This document shows, piece by piece, positions 15,001 to 27,010 of a stretch of DNA of 64,000 nt (position 1 is its first letter; each line of letters begins with the position of its first letter). Position numbers and translations under genes: made by a program. Source of the DNA: Agelaius tricolor (Eukaryota > Chordata > Aves > Passeriformes > Icteridae); NCBI GenBank assembly GCA_023055355.1, contig JALJCS010000004.1, forward strand, positions 32,301,744-32,365,743, in the 5' to 3' direction. Below the pieces are notes generated by a model. It saw only the letters and a list, made by a program, of their open reading frames with translations. It was not told the origin of the DNA and made no database searches.

Positions 15001-17799
15001 CCAATTGTTAATTCCTGACATGCATTTATTTCTCTTCAGGTACCAGTCTTTTGATAGCTGGGAACAGTCATATAATTTACATGTTATTTCCCCTCAATAT
15101 ATAGCCTCTATAATGGGAGCAAGAGACAACTGTGGAGTGTCAGAATTGACAACCCTAAGTAGTTTCCCTTGAGATGCCTAAATGCCTTTTTACAGCACTG
15201 CCAATTATTCAACCATGCAAGCAGATACTATTAAGATACTTAAAATGAATCATTTCCCACTAGACTCAAACACATTATAAACCTCACCATAAATCTCAAT
15301 CTCTAGTCAAGATGAACTTATTAAATAATATTCATAAATATTGTTATTTCATAAAGGCTTGTGAAATATACAAAAGGTTTATAAACATACGTTATTTTTA
15401 GATATTTTTATATTTAAACAAAAGACTTCTCAAATAAATTCCATAAAAAGTTACAGCTGGCATTTCAAGTCATCTGTAAACTACATTTACTGCATCTTTA
15501 AGAACTTAGGTGGAATCACAATTTTTTGGAAGTAGTTCGTTGCTACTTCTTGTTGCAATTCCACATGAACTCCTCATCATCACAACATGAAAACCTAGTC
15601 ATCAGCTTAACACGTCATCTTGACACAACCCACAAAAATTTTAGATAGAATTCATACTTGTGCACATACACACAAGCTTTCAAGCCACTTTCCAAGTATT
15701 ATGTTTCTTCCCTTTCTAAAGCGCAGATGAGAATTTTTGGATGGATAAACAGTACAAGCAGTGATGCCTGAAACATCTCCTTTGGCCCATTAGACAATTC
15801 CATTAGCTAAATGACTAGGGAAAAAGCCCTTCATCTCCATGACCTACCACTTCAACAGGTGCTGACACCACAAGAAAATCTGCAACTCTCCTCAGTTAAC
15901 AACTAATGTTTTAGCAACTAAAAGCATGATCAGATGCCCATTCCCGACAGCTCTTCAGGAGCTCTGCATCATTTGCAAAACTGACTCTTCATTTGGACGT
16001 TTTCATTTCACTTTCACCATCTATTATTTAGACATGCAGTGCACTGCAGAAATTGAGACAAGCTGTACCAGAAGCTTACAAACCTAAGAAAACTGCTAGA
16101 GTGAGAGAAGGCAAACAGATACTGAGGGGGAGCTACTGGATCAACTCATCTCAAAGTGAAGTCATTTGTGCTACAAGAAATATCTCCATAGCAGGTTCTC
16201 CCAAGGAGGTGGGATTTATAAAGACACCTAAAACCAGTTCACATTCCGTTTTCAATCAAGGCTTTCTCCAGTGCAATTTTGAAGTAAAGCTCAATCTTAA
16301 AAGAAAGCAGGTGTGCACAAATTTAAAGATTAAGACACTAGGGACTCCTGTATGGGCTGGAGTGCTACAGAAGTTGTCACCAAAATACACTTCACAATAT
16401 GAATTTCCTTCTAGTTAGATTGCTAGCAATACAAAGGGACAAACCACACTGTGATGTCAGACAAATGAAACAGAGTCAAATGTAACACCAAATTCCATTA
16501 AACACATGGACAGCAAAGCTACAGATTTTGAGGCACGCAAGAGCCTGTATCCACCTATCCTTAAGCCCATACTCTGCCACAACATGGAGTTGTGCCACTG
16601 CCCCTGGCACTGGTGTGACCCCCCCCATTCCCCTGTGTGGAACGCAACAAGTTTCCCACCCCACACCAGAGCTGCAACCTCTCTCACTCAGACCCAAGAG
16701 AGGAGGACACAGGCTGTCCTGTCATATGACAATATTTCATCTCCTCTTGAGGACGAAGTTTCAGGGTGGAATCCTATTTCATCTAATCACTAATATATGG
16801 CAAATGTTCCCAGGCAGAAGAGAAACAAGACTTCAAAAGTACTGCTTGCAGCACGGATTGGACTCAGCCCTACTCCTGTCTGGCAGTACCACTTTGCCCT
16901 ACTGGCACCCACTCCCTTTGGAAAGCAGACTCTGGACTTGAAGACCGAAGCAGCACTTCTAAGGACTTGACGCACCACCTGAACAAAAATGTCAGGGCTT
17001 TCCCTGCACATCATGAACACTTTTTAAATTAGTTTGGCCTTTCTAAAATTCACACATTAACCCCGATCAGCCTCCTCTCACTTTTCTGATATTGTCCTTC
17101 TTTCTCAACAGACACCCACACAACGTTTAATAAGACCTAGTCACTCTGACAGAAGGGGTGAAATAAAAGGGTAAGATACAACCGATATATTTAATCAGCA
17201 AATTGTCATGGTATCTTTCATGGCTTGCCAAGATACAAGGCAGTCAACTACGCTACTGGTATGTCAGACGGGCTCAGCTGCTACTTAAATGTTTGAGAGC
17301 TTTGATTTAACAAAAGCACATTACACCTGACCTTAACATCGGTACAAAAAAAGTTAAACTCAGCTTGGTCTTATGTGTAACTCGGGAACAAAGCAGTCAA
17401 AAGAAAGCCACTATCATTACTGAGGCTTGTAATTACATCTGGATCAGTTTTTACACGTAAACGTGTATCAAGCTATTGGGTCCCACAGCGTTATTTCAGA
17501 AAAAGTAAGACTGTTTTCAAACACTTCAGGATGTCTATAAGAGTTTGTGAGTTGGGTTTTTTCTTTTTTCGTGAAGAGCATTCGTGAGATTCGTGAAGAG
17601 CAGCCAAAGTTAAGGCACTTTCATGTACTGAGCATCAAAGCCCAAGACCTTCCCCTTTTCCCATCCCCCTACCCCCCAAAAAAATCTCTACTCTTTTGAA
17701 GTGCCGGCTCACAAGTTAGTGACAGTCCATTTAAACAAAGCACCGGTGAACACCGCTCTCACGTGTGACCCATTGCACCCCTCTTCTCCCCTGCCCAGG
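1..17799. other. No gene seen; inferred KANK1 first-intron sequence
   Basis: Open frames here are short or lack family resemblance, codon structure and splice context. I found no tRNA, rRNA or recognisable CR1 3' end. Content of note: A/T homopolymers (3,744-3,760; 11,250-11,263; 12,110-12,129), an inverted-repeat cluster (12,155-12,334), a short direct repeat TTCGTGAAGAGCA (about 17,568-17,602), and a diverged repeat pair around GGAATGTGAGC (8,500 and 8,650). If KANK1 starts at 18.2 kb on the minus strand, all of this is intron 1. Confidence 0.5.
12155..12334. repeat. Cluster of one direct and four inverted repeats
   Basis: A 23-bp unit AGATAATTAGTTTAGTTTTAAA(T/C) is repeated directly at 12,155-12,177 and 12,178-12,200. 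Inverted repeats: AGTTTAGTTT/AAACTAAACT (12,186-12,206, 1-base centre), GTTAGTCT/AGACTAAC (12,213-12,231, 3-base loop), CTTTGAC/GTCAAAG (12,306-12,324, 5-base loop) and the perfect palindrome AGACGATCGTCT (12,323-12,334). No transposon ends were recognised. Confidence 0.85.
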
Positions 17800-18213
17800 T
17801 ACTTCCCACTGCACCTGGCAGCGCCTCCCTCGGGGCCGGGGGAGCCGGGCAGGGTCGCGGCTTCGAGAGCGGGCGGGATGCGGCGACGCACGGAATACGC
17901 GCGTCCGCGCCTCGTTTGGTATAATCCAGCATTTTTAATCAAAACGGGGAGGGAGATCAACAACTCTTCGCGACACGCTCACAGACCGGTCCGCCGGGAC
18001 CGCCGTCTTCCTACTAGGGGGGCAGCGCCGTGGCTGACCGTCCGCTCCCCGCTCCCGACAGACCCAGGCGCTCCCCCGGGGCCGGGGAGAGCTGCGCTGC
18101 TCCTCTCGACGAGAGCGGCAGCAGCAGCAGCTTCGCCGCCGCTATGCTAGCAGCTTGCCCCTCGCCCGAGCGCCCGCGTCCAGCCCATCCCAATCGCGTC
18201 CCCCGCCGCTCAC

Positions 18214-18430
18214 CTCCGGGCTCCGCGTCCCGGCGAGGAGGTTGGGGTGTGCTCCGGTGACCCCGCAAAACTTCAGCTCCTGCCTCTGTCCCCGCCTCCC
18301 TCCTTCCCTCCCGCCGCGCTGCGAGTCCGCGGAGCGCTCCGGCCCCGCTTTGTACCCGGCGGCGGCCGCACTGCGGCTGCGCGCTGCCCAAAACCAGAGC
18401 GGCGCCTCCGGCCACCCTCCGGCTCCGGGC
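18214..18430 (-). other. KANK1: Candidate KANK1 non-coding first exon (3' border supported, 5' border guessed)
   Basis: A near-consensus minus-strand donor, CGGAG|GTGAGC, has its exon edge at 18,214 inside the CpG island. It is the best donor seen there on either strand. The upstream limit is unknown and was set just before the minisatellite. No start codon matching the KANK1 N-terminus follows, in line with the non-coding first exons known for KANK1. The long open frames on both strands here are caused by high GC and the tandem repeat. Confidence 0.4.
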
Positions 18431-18440
18431 CGGGCTGCTG

Positions 18441-18770
18441 CCCGCCTGCACCCGCACACGGCCCCCCTGCACCCGCACACGGCCCTCCTGCCCCCCTGCA
18501 CCTTCATACGGCCCGCCTGCCCTCCTGCACCTTCACCCGGCCCTCCTGCACCCCTGCACCCCCACACGGCCCGGCTGCACCCCCACACAGCCCTCCTGCC
18601 CCCCTGCACCTTCACACGGCCCTCCTGCCCCCCCGCACCTTCACACGGCCCTCCTGCACCCCTGCATCCCCACACGGCCCTCCTGCCCCCCTGCACTTTC
18701 ACACGGCCCGCCTGCATCCCCACCCGGCCCGCCTGCCCTCCGGCACCTTCACCCGGCCCTCCTGTCCCGC
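18441..18770. repeat. GC-rich minisatellite, 12 units of mostly 29 bp
   Basis: Twelve tandem units share the core CACACGGCCCTCCTG preceded by CCCCTGCACCTT or a variant. Most are 29 bp; a few are 19-24 bp. Units differ by point changes (CATACGG, CACCCGG, CACACAG). Because 29 is not a multiple of 3, the Pro/His/Thr-rich open frames across it are artefacts. It lies at or just upstream of the inferred KANK1 transcription start. Confidence 0.9.
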
Positions 18771-21700
18771 CGCGGCACCGGGAGCCTCGGGGCGGCCTCG
18801 CTGGGTGGACGGCGTGGCGGGGGAGCCCCGGCGGTGCGCTGAGTGCGAGGGCCGGTGGCAGCGGCAGCAGACGGGAGTTTTTTTGCCCCCGCTTGAGAGC
18901 CTGGCTCGGCGGCTCGCCGGGGTGCGGGAGCTCCTCGTCAGGGAGAGTAGGTTACCGTCGGGGCTGCGCCTGGAAATTCAGCATCCTTGGGAAGATCTGC
19001 CGGGGGCTAACCCAAGTGGGTTACGCCATGTGTGCAGGTTGGAGGGACTGGTTCAGAAAAGGAGTGTTGACCCCAGCAGGTCTAATACATGGGGTCAGAT
19101 CCGATACCTGTCCCAGGCTAGTACACAGTCCAGTGCTGAGGGATTGGGATTCCCCAGTGGAGGCTCTCCTCATGTTGGAGCCTCGGCAAAATGTGCCCTC
19201 CGGCTGCACTGGGTTGGATGGGGTCCTCGGCAGGGCTTTCAAAGAGCATAATGGGCATCAGCTCCCTCTGCATTGTTTTGTGAACCTCAGCTTAGAAACA
19301 AAGTTTTTAGACTCGTGCCTTGATTTTTACTGGTCAGAACAGGCCATCTCTAAAGCCTTTTCAGCTACGAAAGGATACAGTAGTCCCGGGTTTTGTGTGC
19401 CTTGAATTTTTTTCGCTTAAGGGTTTGAATATTCGGAACGGATTGATGGGTGTTTTCTTTCACTCCTCCCACTCTTATCTCAAGAGCTATCTCCATTGCC
19501 CCAGGGCTCCAGTGTCTCCAGGAGCAAATTATTCAGAAGCTTTGTGATGATGCCAGGAAGGGCTTCACAGGACAGTCGCTCCCAAATAAAAATCAGAATC
19601 CACAGGCCAGGAGTAAGCAAGATGCAGGAGACTCAGCTAAGTCAGGAGTGTACAGAAAACAATGCCTGACTTTCTTTTCCAGCTGTGAATATAGGACCCT
19701 GCAAGGTGATTATTATGAGTTACTTCACAGAGCAAAAGGGCACAGCTTTGATGCAACACTCCTTCCTTTTTCTAGTTTTACATGCAGTGTGCTATCAAAT
19801 ACTAGCATCTTCTGATCCCTTTTAATGTCCTTCTTTCTGTGTAATTTCTCTGCTTTTCTTCTGCCTTTCCCTGGTTAATTCTCCCAAAGCCCTGCATATT
19901 CCCGATTTTTTTTTTTTTTACATGATACCTGAAGTTCGTGAATGGAGACCACCAAAGTTTCTCTCAATGAATATTGATTCCAGAATAGATGAAGGAGGAT
20001 ATTAAGGAAATTTGAAAATCTCTGGTTTGTTGTTTTTTTTTTTTCCCCCTATGGACCACAATGAAGTAATGCTAGGCAAAAATGCTAGGGTTTTCTCATT
20101 CTATAAAAAGCTAATAGGCTCAGTGATATTTCCATCTAAATAATTTCCAGTATTTCTTCTGAAATCTCTGAAGCCATTAAAACATTTTAGAGATTAAATC
20201 ACATCTAGTATTTTTCTAAGTAAAGCTGCTATGACATTGACGTAAACCACGTCTCAAACCACAGAGCTTTTATTTAAAAAAAAAAAAATTTTTGCACATT
20301 TTAATTCAAACCCACATATTTTTGGAAATAGTGTCAGTCCAAATTTGCAAACAGGCCCTGCAGCTCTTTAAGATGCTAATAGTTATTAATCCTGACTGCT
20401 AACTTCCCATCCAGAGGCTATTTTTTAATGGCTGAATTACCAACTCTAAAAAAAAGGGGTTACTGATGAAAGAAGTAATCGAGATAACAGTGAGCACCAC
20501 TTACCATTTTTTATATTAGCAACCAAAAAGAAAGTATATTCAGACTAGCAAACAGCTCCTTACCGTCAGTTTATTCATCTGATGAGTTGGGTCAGGACCA
20601 TGTTGTACCAGAAACTGTGCAAACAGAATGAAAGCACTCAGACTACGACAGTGTACAGAGCAAGCAGATAGTACTTTTTCACTTCTCCCACTTAATCCTT
20701 TCTTTCAAGAGCTGCCAGCTCTTGACAGTTAAAATAAGTGAAATTAAATAAAGAAGTCAATTGTTGCATTACTTACGTAAGAATGACAGAATTCTTTCAG
20801 CAAGGTCATGCAGTGGATGGGGCTTTTTCCTTTGATGATGCAATTAAAAGGTCTTGGTTCACCCTTCAGCTCCTTGGAGCTTGTCTGGCCCTGCAGAGGA
20901 GATGCAGAGTGCACTTACTGGGAGCCCTGGGGATCTGCCAAATGGGGCAGAGGGGCGTACAGGCGAACTCGAAGTGAGGGGAGCCAGTAAGCACCTCCAG
21001 TCTGCTCCATCTGCCCTGCACATGCATATAGGGAAGGCTTGGAGAGAGCACAGAGACCCCACCCTGTCGAGCACCAAAGAGAGAAACTTGTCTCTGTCTA
21101 ATTAATCCAGCCAAAGCCTCCAGGAGAAAGGGGGATGAAGATGTTAATGTGTTGCTACTCTTTCACAGGTGTGAGCCATGAGGAGGAGGTTCCTCCTTCT
21201 CAGCTGGGCACTGGCACTGGCTTTGTCACCTCAAAGATGCCTGTGCAGCTCCCACCTGGGGCTGTGGGAGTTTGTGTTTGCCTCGCTCAGCCTAAGCACC
21301 AGCAAGAGACACTGGGCTGGGAATACGTGCTTTTGCAGGGCTTTTCTAGCTCTTTTTGGGTGTTTTTTATTTGTAATCTGCTCTGACAGGTAGGAAGTCT
21401 GGACTATTAAATATTTAGAGAGAAAGTCCCTACCACCCCAAAAAATCCCAAACCCACCTATTTCCTTCAAAAAGCCAGATGCCCATGTCTGAGTAGGAAA
21501 TCGTAAGGGGCATGTCTGGAAGTAAGTAAAAGTAATACTTTGAAGAGAGATTGTATTGTGAACAGAAAAGAACACATTGTATTTTTCCATGATCTGGTCC
21601 AATAAATATTGTATGCTTTGACAGACGTTTCAGATTGCTCACAATACAGATAAACCCTCTGCATGCATAGAGCATGTGTTGAAAACAAGGAGGATTTCAG

Positions 21701-24700
21701 ATAAATCATCCTGCGCTTCTGCAGTGGGTTGAGCAGAGGCTCAGGCAGAGTGAGCTCTCATGGATTTTCAGGCCACATCCTTCTGGATTTTAACACTTCC
21801 CATGCCTAAAACCTGTTTTTTGTTGGACATCCCTCACAGCTTACTCAGGAGCCACTGGGTCAGTCACCTCAGCATCCTCTGTGCTGCCAGTGCACCTGAG
21901 TACAGGTGATCTGCGGGCTAAATTTAGAGGCAGGTTGCATTAACCATGTTCCCATCTGTGGCCCACTTTTGTAAAAGTGTGGAAAGGAGGGACATCAGAC
22001 ATTTCCTCTGCTGCTGTATTTGGCTTTGCTATATTTTTTACTTTGCTGCCACTGTAGAGAAGCACGAGAGGCCATAGTTCTCTTGGATGAGTTGCCTTAG
22101 GTCTTCGTCAATCTGCAATGTACATCTGTGGCTCCAAAGCAAGCAGCTCCCCAGCACCCTAACTCATAAATTGCATATTTTATCTTCTCCCACATTTCTC
22201 TAACCTCAGAAAATAGGATGCTGGCAGTTCCACAAGGCTCACAGGTTCAGGGAAGCCCCTTAAGCCACAGCAAACATCACCCGATTTGTAGGGGTAGTGG
22301 AAACAGTCCTGATGTATTAAAAAAAAATCCTATGAAAATTTTATAAGAAGAATAATTCTAATTTTGCCAAACAAAACAAAAAGTTGAAATGTTCTTTCCA
22401 TAGGAAGTGGTAATATTTTCCTGTGCCTTATTTTGTCCATTCTAGAAATACCACTTACCTGAAAAAACCACATATTTCTTTTTTATCCAAAAGGAAGATT
22501 TGGCACATGGGAAGTGGTGTTCAGGCACCCAGCTAAGAATGACCAGAACAGAATGACCCTCCCACCCCTGGCTCCTTGCCTTTGTCGAACAGAGAGGGGC
22601 TAAGCAGGGCAGGGCTGTGCTGCTGAGTATCCCCCATCAAAGGCACCTCTGCCTCTCAAGGACACTGTGAAGTGCTGATTATTGCCAAGCAGCTGCCAAT
22701 GCCAAATCTGGATATCAGCCTAAGGAATTAAATAAAACACTATTTTAAAAATACTGAACGTTTGCTGTTGTGAGTATTCTGCACTCCACAGTGAGAGCAG
22801 GGGTGAAGTGTTTCACTGTGAATGACCCTGCACAGTGGGCATGGCAGCTGAGAGGCAGAGTAATCCTCTCCACTGCAAACCTGTAAAAGCCCAGCTTTTT
22901 CTCTCTTGTGCATCTGCTGCATTTTAGGGATGCAGCAGTTTCAGTAGATGCATGGTGTGTCTCTTTTCTCAGCACAGGACACCACAGGCAATTCACAATG
23001 CATGGCTGATTTCTGCAGAGCCCCATCTGCAAAGGAAGGATGTTACACAAACACAAAAGAAGGCGGGGTACTTTTTCCACCCTGGTTCATGGCTCACACC
23101 AGTGGCAGCAGGGAAAAAATACCATATGCTTTCCTGAGAGTCCAGAGTGAGATGAAAGAATGCAGCAGGGCACCTGATTTTCCATCATCAGAGTTTTCAG
23201 TGCTGGAGGGTAAATGTTGCTGTTTGCCACACATTGTCCTGGATTTCACCATTAGGCCTATGGATATTTGAGGCAGAACAGTGTTCTTGATTTGTGCATG
23301 AATGCACAAGAATGCAACTCCAGAAATCATTTACTAGATGAAATGTAGCACTTGCCTGGAGAAGCAGTGTCAAAGTATGCTCCCCAAGGTTTGAGCAATT
23401 CTAATATGACTGAGGAAATAGTTGCCACCAAACTTATGTCCCTGAAATATTTTAAAGAATGCTTGATTCCCCAGAGCCCCCAGACCTTTATTTTTGAGCA
23501 GGATGAGGAGGCCACTGCAGTTTAATGTAGTTCTATCATCAGTATAATGAAGTTGTACAACCAAGCTCAATCTCTGCAAAAGGCCTTACTTGGACTTGAT
23601 GCCTGTCATGATTCACCTGAGAGATTAATAGAATAATTTCCTTAATGGGATATGTGCATACAGCAGCTGGGGTTTTGAACTACATTGGAAAATCATGCTG
23701 AAACCTGAAATTACCACCAAAGGTCTCTTTGGACGCCTGTGCTAGGAAAGATGAGCGTATCTGCATGACAGCTCGTGAGAGCACAGGATGCTTGTCTTAC
23801 ATGCCAGGGCAGGGAGAAAATATTTTACAGCACCCCAGAAGCAAACTTGAGACCCATAGTAATAGGCAAAACAACATCTACAGGGAAAACTCAGGACAGA
23901 AAAAACATTAGCAATTTCTTGCTGGAACAAGAAATTGATAAAATCAACTCCCAAAGTTAGACTCATTGGATGCAATCCTAAATTTATGCCAAGGAATAGC
24001 AGAATGAGGAAGCTAATGACCCCAGCATTTGTTTCCATCATGCGTTGTTCATTGGAGGAGTTTCTCCTTCATTGTGGAGATAGGTAGGATATAGATAGGT
24101 CCTATTCTCTCCTGCATAGACAAATTTGTTTACTTTGTACAAATGATTATTTGGTTTCATCAAATTCATTAGACAACTGTCCTACAGTGTTTTTCAACCT
24201 TCATTCTAGTTACAAGTTCATGAGAGTATTTTAAATTAGAGGCACGGTATCTTTTTTTAAAGAAATATAACTAGGTTATTAAGGGCCTTAACTGTAAAAA
24301 AGCAAGAAAAAACTTGATGTACTTGGGCATTTTGTTGAGAAAGGTGGTGGACCCATATTCTGTTCTTCTCACCTGCTGACTGATTTAACAAGTAAGGGCC
24401 CATCTGATGGTCATTTAATGATGACTCTCAACACTAAAGGTCTCATCTTGACTAGACATCAGGCTGAAGAAGACAACAGGCCTTTTGCTCCTGTTTGGAT
24501 GACATCAGTGTGAGGCTGCTTTGCAGAGGCTGGCTACAGTTTATTTGTTCTTCAAATGCTTGCCATGCTGATTAATCTGTGCTTTATAACACTGGTTGTG
24601 GGTGTAGATCCTCTCTCATAACTCACAAAGATTTTTCATCCTGAAGCATCCAATACTGGCTTTTGCACCAGCAGGAGTACAACGTGCCTGGTGTAAAAAT

Positions 24701-25925
24701 ACTGTGTTTGTGTTTCAATGAACTCATGACTAACAGTGTAAGCCTTCAGCCCTCAGATGTACCTACTGCCAACACTAGCTGGTACAGACAGTAAGTACAG
24801 ATTAATCCATTAAACTAAGCCGTTGCTTTATTTTGGTGGCCAGATGCTTCACCTGGGGCCTGGCAGTTGTTGTGGGGACACAGGTATCCTCTCTCTGTCT
24901 CAGACCACACTGGAACACATGAAGAGTCCCAGTTTTTTGTGTCCTAACTCTGCTGCATGGTGCTTCTGCAGGTGTGCCTGTGGAGCTGTGAGCCACTCGA
25001 CCACTTTTGTGGGCATTCACTTCTCTGCTGAAGTGTCCAACTCAAACCACACACAGGTTCACGGGAGTCAGGCAAAGGGATCTTGGGCAGGCGGTGAGTT
25101 ACAGCAGTGTCAGGGAGAGCAGGGATGGGAACTGTCTGAAAGAGAGCTGCTGAAGTTAAGGAGGATTAAACAAGCTCCAGTTTTGCAACCACAAGTACTT
25201 TACATTATATGCTTTTCCTTACCAGGCGGTGGGAATGATCAGCCCTGTAGGAAGGCTCAGGTAGCCTTTCTAGGAAGATTTTCTTTCACCATGGAAACAC
25301 TGAGTGCTCTCACAGCAGCTGGTGCTGCAGGGCCAGTGCCCTGGTGGTGGTGCCTGCCTTGTGAGCCAGATCCCAGAGCTGCAAAGCCACTGGGGGGGTA
25401 CATCTGGGTGCCTCCTCCACCAATTAGCAATACAGAAAATTACCAGTGAACCAAAACCAGTGGAAATAACAGGGCATGCTGCAATGCCCTCTGTTTCCTC
25501 AAACTATGCCTGTCTGACATTATTTCCAAGCTATGTAATTTCTATCCATAGCACCCCTTTTGTGCATAGGATGTGTGCAACCAATGGTCACTCCTGACAC
25601 CCATTACTGCAGGAGATGTGCAGGGCTATGTCACTCTTCTAAACAGCCTGAATTCTCTCCTGAAAGCAGCAATCCTAAGCTCCTAAGTTTGTTCTGCCTC
25701 CTTCAAAGGAGGGATGTGAAAGCAGTGTGCCTTTTGTTTGTTGCTTTTGCAGTTTCCCAGATCTTTGTGTAAACTAGCAAAATCCAGGAAGTCAGCATTA
25801 AAAAAAAAAATTAAGACAAAATGAAACAAAACCCATGAAATTAATAACCAAAGAAACAAACACAGCTCACCAAATCCACAGAAGCCCCACCAAAAAAAGA
25901 GAATGTTTTTACTAGGAAAAAATAG

Positions 25926-25967
25926 ATTTTTTACTAGGAAAAAATAAATTTTTTCCTAGTAAAAAAT
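25926..25967. repeat. Perfect palindrome, 20-bp arms with 2-base centre
   Basis: Left arm ATTTTTTACTAGGAAAAAAT (25,926-25,945), centre AA, and right arm its exact reverse complement (25,948-25,967). A further direct copy of the left-arm core, TTTTTACTAGGAAAAAATAG, lies just upstream at about 25,906-25,925. It could form a cruciform or hairpin. Confidence 0.95.
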
Positions 25968-26980
25968 TTTTCTCTATTTTATTCATTTAAATATTTTGCG
26001 ATTTCTTTTTGCCTGACAGCTGCCATTACTGCATAACAGTCTTCACTTTGGTGCTGAGTGCCCCACATGGTCTAGAAAGTGAGATGCATTCAGCAATTTA
26101 CCCTGCTCATTTAAAGTACTGCTCCCTTTGTTCCTAGCAGTGTTGGTGTTTTGATCTTTCCTTTCTGATTGCTTATTAATTGATGGATTTTTTTCACCCA
26201 GCTGCAGCCTTTGTCCTAGGCTGCAGCAGGCCTTGGGGGCAACTGGGCTTCCCTACAACCTGAGCTGAGCAATCCTTTTTACACATCCCCTATGCTCTTT
26301 AATCTGCCACAGATTACAAGAGTTTTGCTCTTCCTAATTTAATCAATGATTGAAGCCTCTTATATTAACCAACTTATTTGAAATATTTTAGACAGCATTG
26401 ATTTAATATTGTTTTCCCAATGTTAAAAGCTGGCAGTATGAAGTACAGTGAAGATGCCGTTCTTCCAGGCTGCTAACAAATCTCCAGCCTCTGAGGCAAG
26501 TGCTATCAATGTAGTTTTCTAAAGTTGCTCTCACTTACAGCCCCTTCCCCTTCTCCCTTCCCCTTCCCTTTCTTCCTCTGGGAAAAATGTCTCCTCAAGG
26601 GTTTGGATTTGAGCCCAGGATTTTATGTCTTAAGTCAAAAAGGAACACACTTTGGAGCACTTGCAATCTTTTTTTGATACCTGAGAAGGGACTGTTTATC
26701 TCTTGAAAAGCCAACTGCAAATAAAGGAAAGGATAGGGTTTTGTGCATACTTCCTTTCTTCACTATCTGTTAAGTCCAGAAATGCTTGTTTGAGGTTCTT
26801 AAGGTTTTAAGATGGCTTTCTGGCACTTTCAAATTCTAGGTGTTGTAGTGGTAAGCTTGCTTTTGTTTGTTTGTTTATTTCCACTGAGCTCTTCTTGGGG
26901 AAAAGAAATTTGCACAGATGTTCACATTTGGGAAAGTTAGAAATGTGTGATAGGAAATCTTCCCTTTCAGTTGTTTTACA

Positions 26981-27010
26981 CATGTTTATTAAATGCATGT
27001 TTATTAAATG
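26981..27010. repeat. 15-bp tandem duplication
   Basis: CATGTTTATTAAATG occurs twice back to back with no mismatch. Confidence 0.9.

Larger units (their letters stand above)
17800..18960. promoter_or_regulatory. KANK1: CpG island, probable KANK1 promoter
   Basis: This is the only CpG-dense, GC-rich block in an otherwise AT-rich window, rich in CCGCC/GGCGG (Sp1-like) runs and with a CCAAT at about 18,189. No TATA box was recognised. In other vertebrates KANK1 starts shortly downstream of DOCK8 on the same strand, and this island lies about 12-13 kb past the DOCK8 stop. The assignment is by synteny; no KANK1 coding sequence is present to confirm it. Confidence 0.6.

Noticed and set aside
18155..19405. 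416-codon plus-strand open frame, the longest in the window, plus overlapping long frames on both strands
   Set aside because: It runs through the GC-rich CpG island and the minisatellite, where stop codons are rare. The translation is low-complexity Pro/His/Thr repeat with no family resemblance, and the 29-bp unit shifts frame each copy.
24823..25449. 208-codon plus-strand open frame in the intergenic spacer
   Set aside because: No family resemblance or supporting neighbour was seen. It probably arises by chance in a moderately GC-rich patch.
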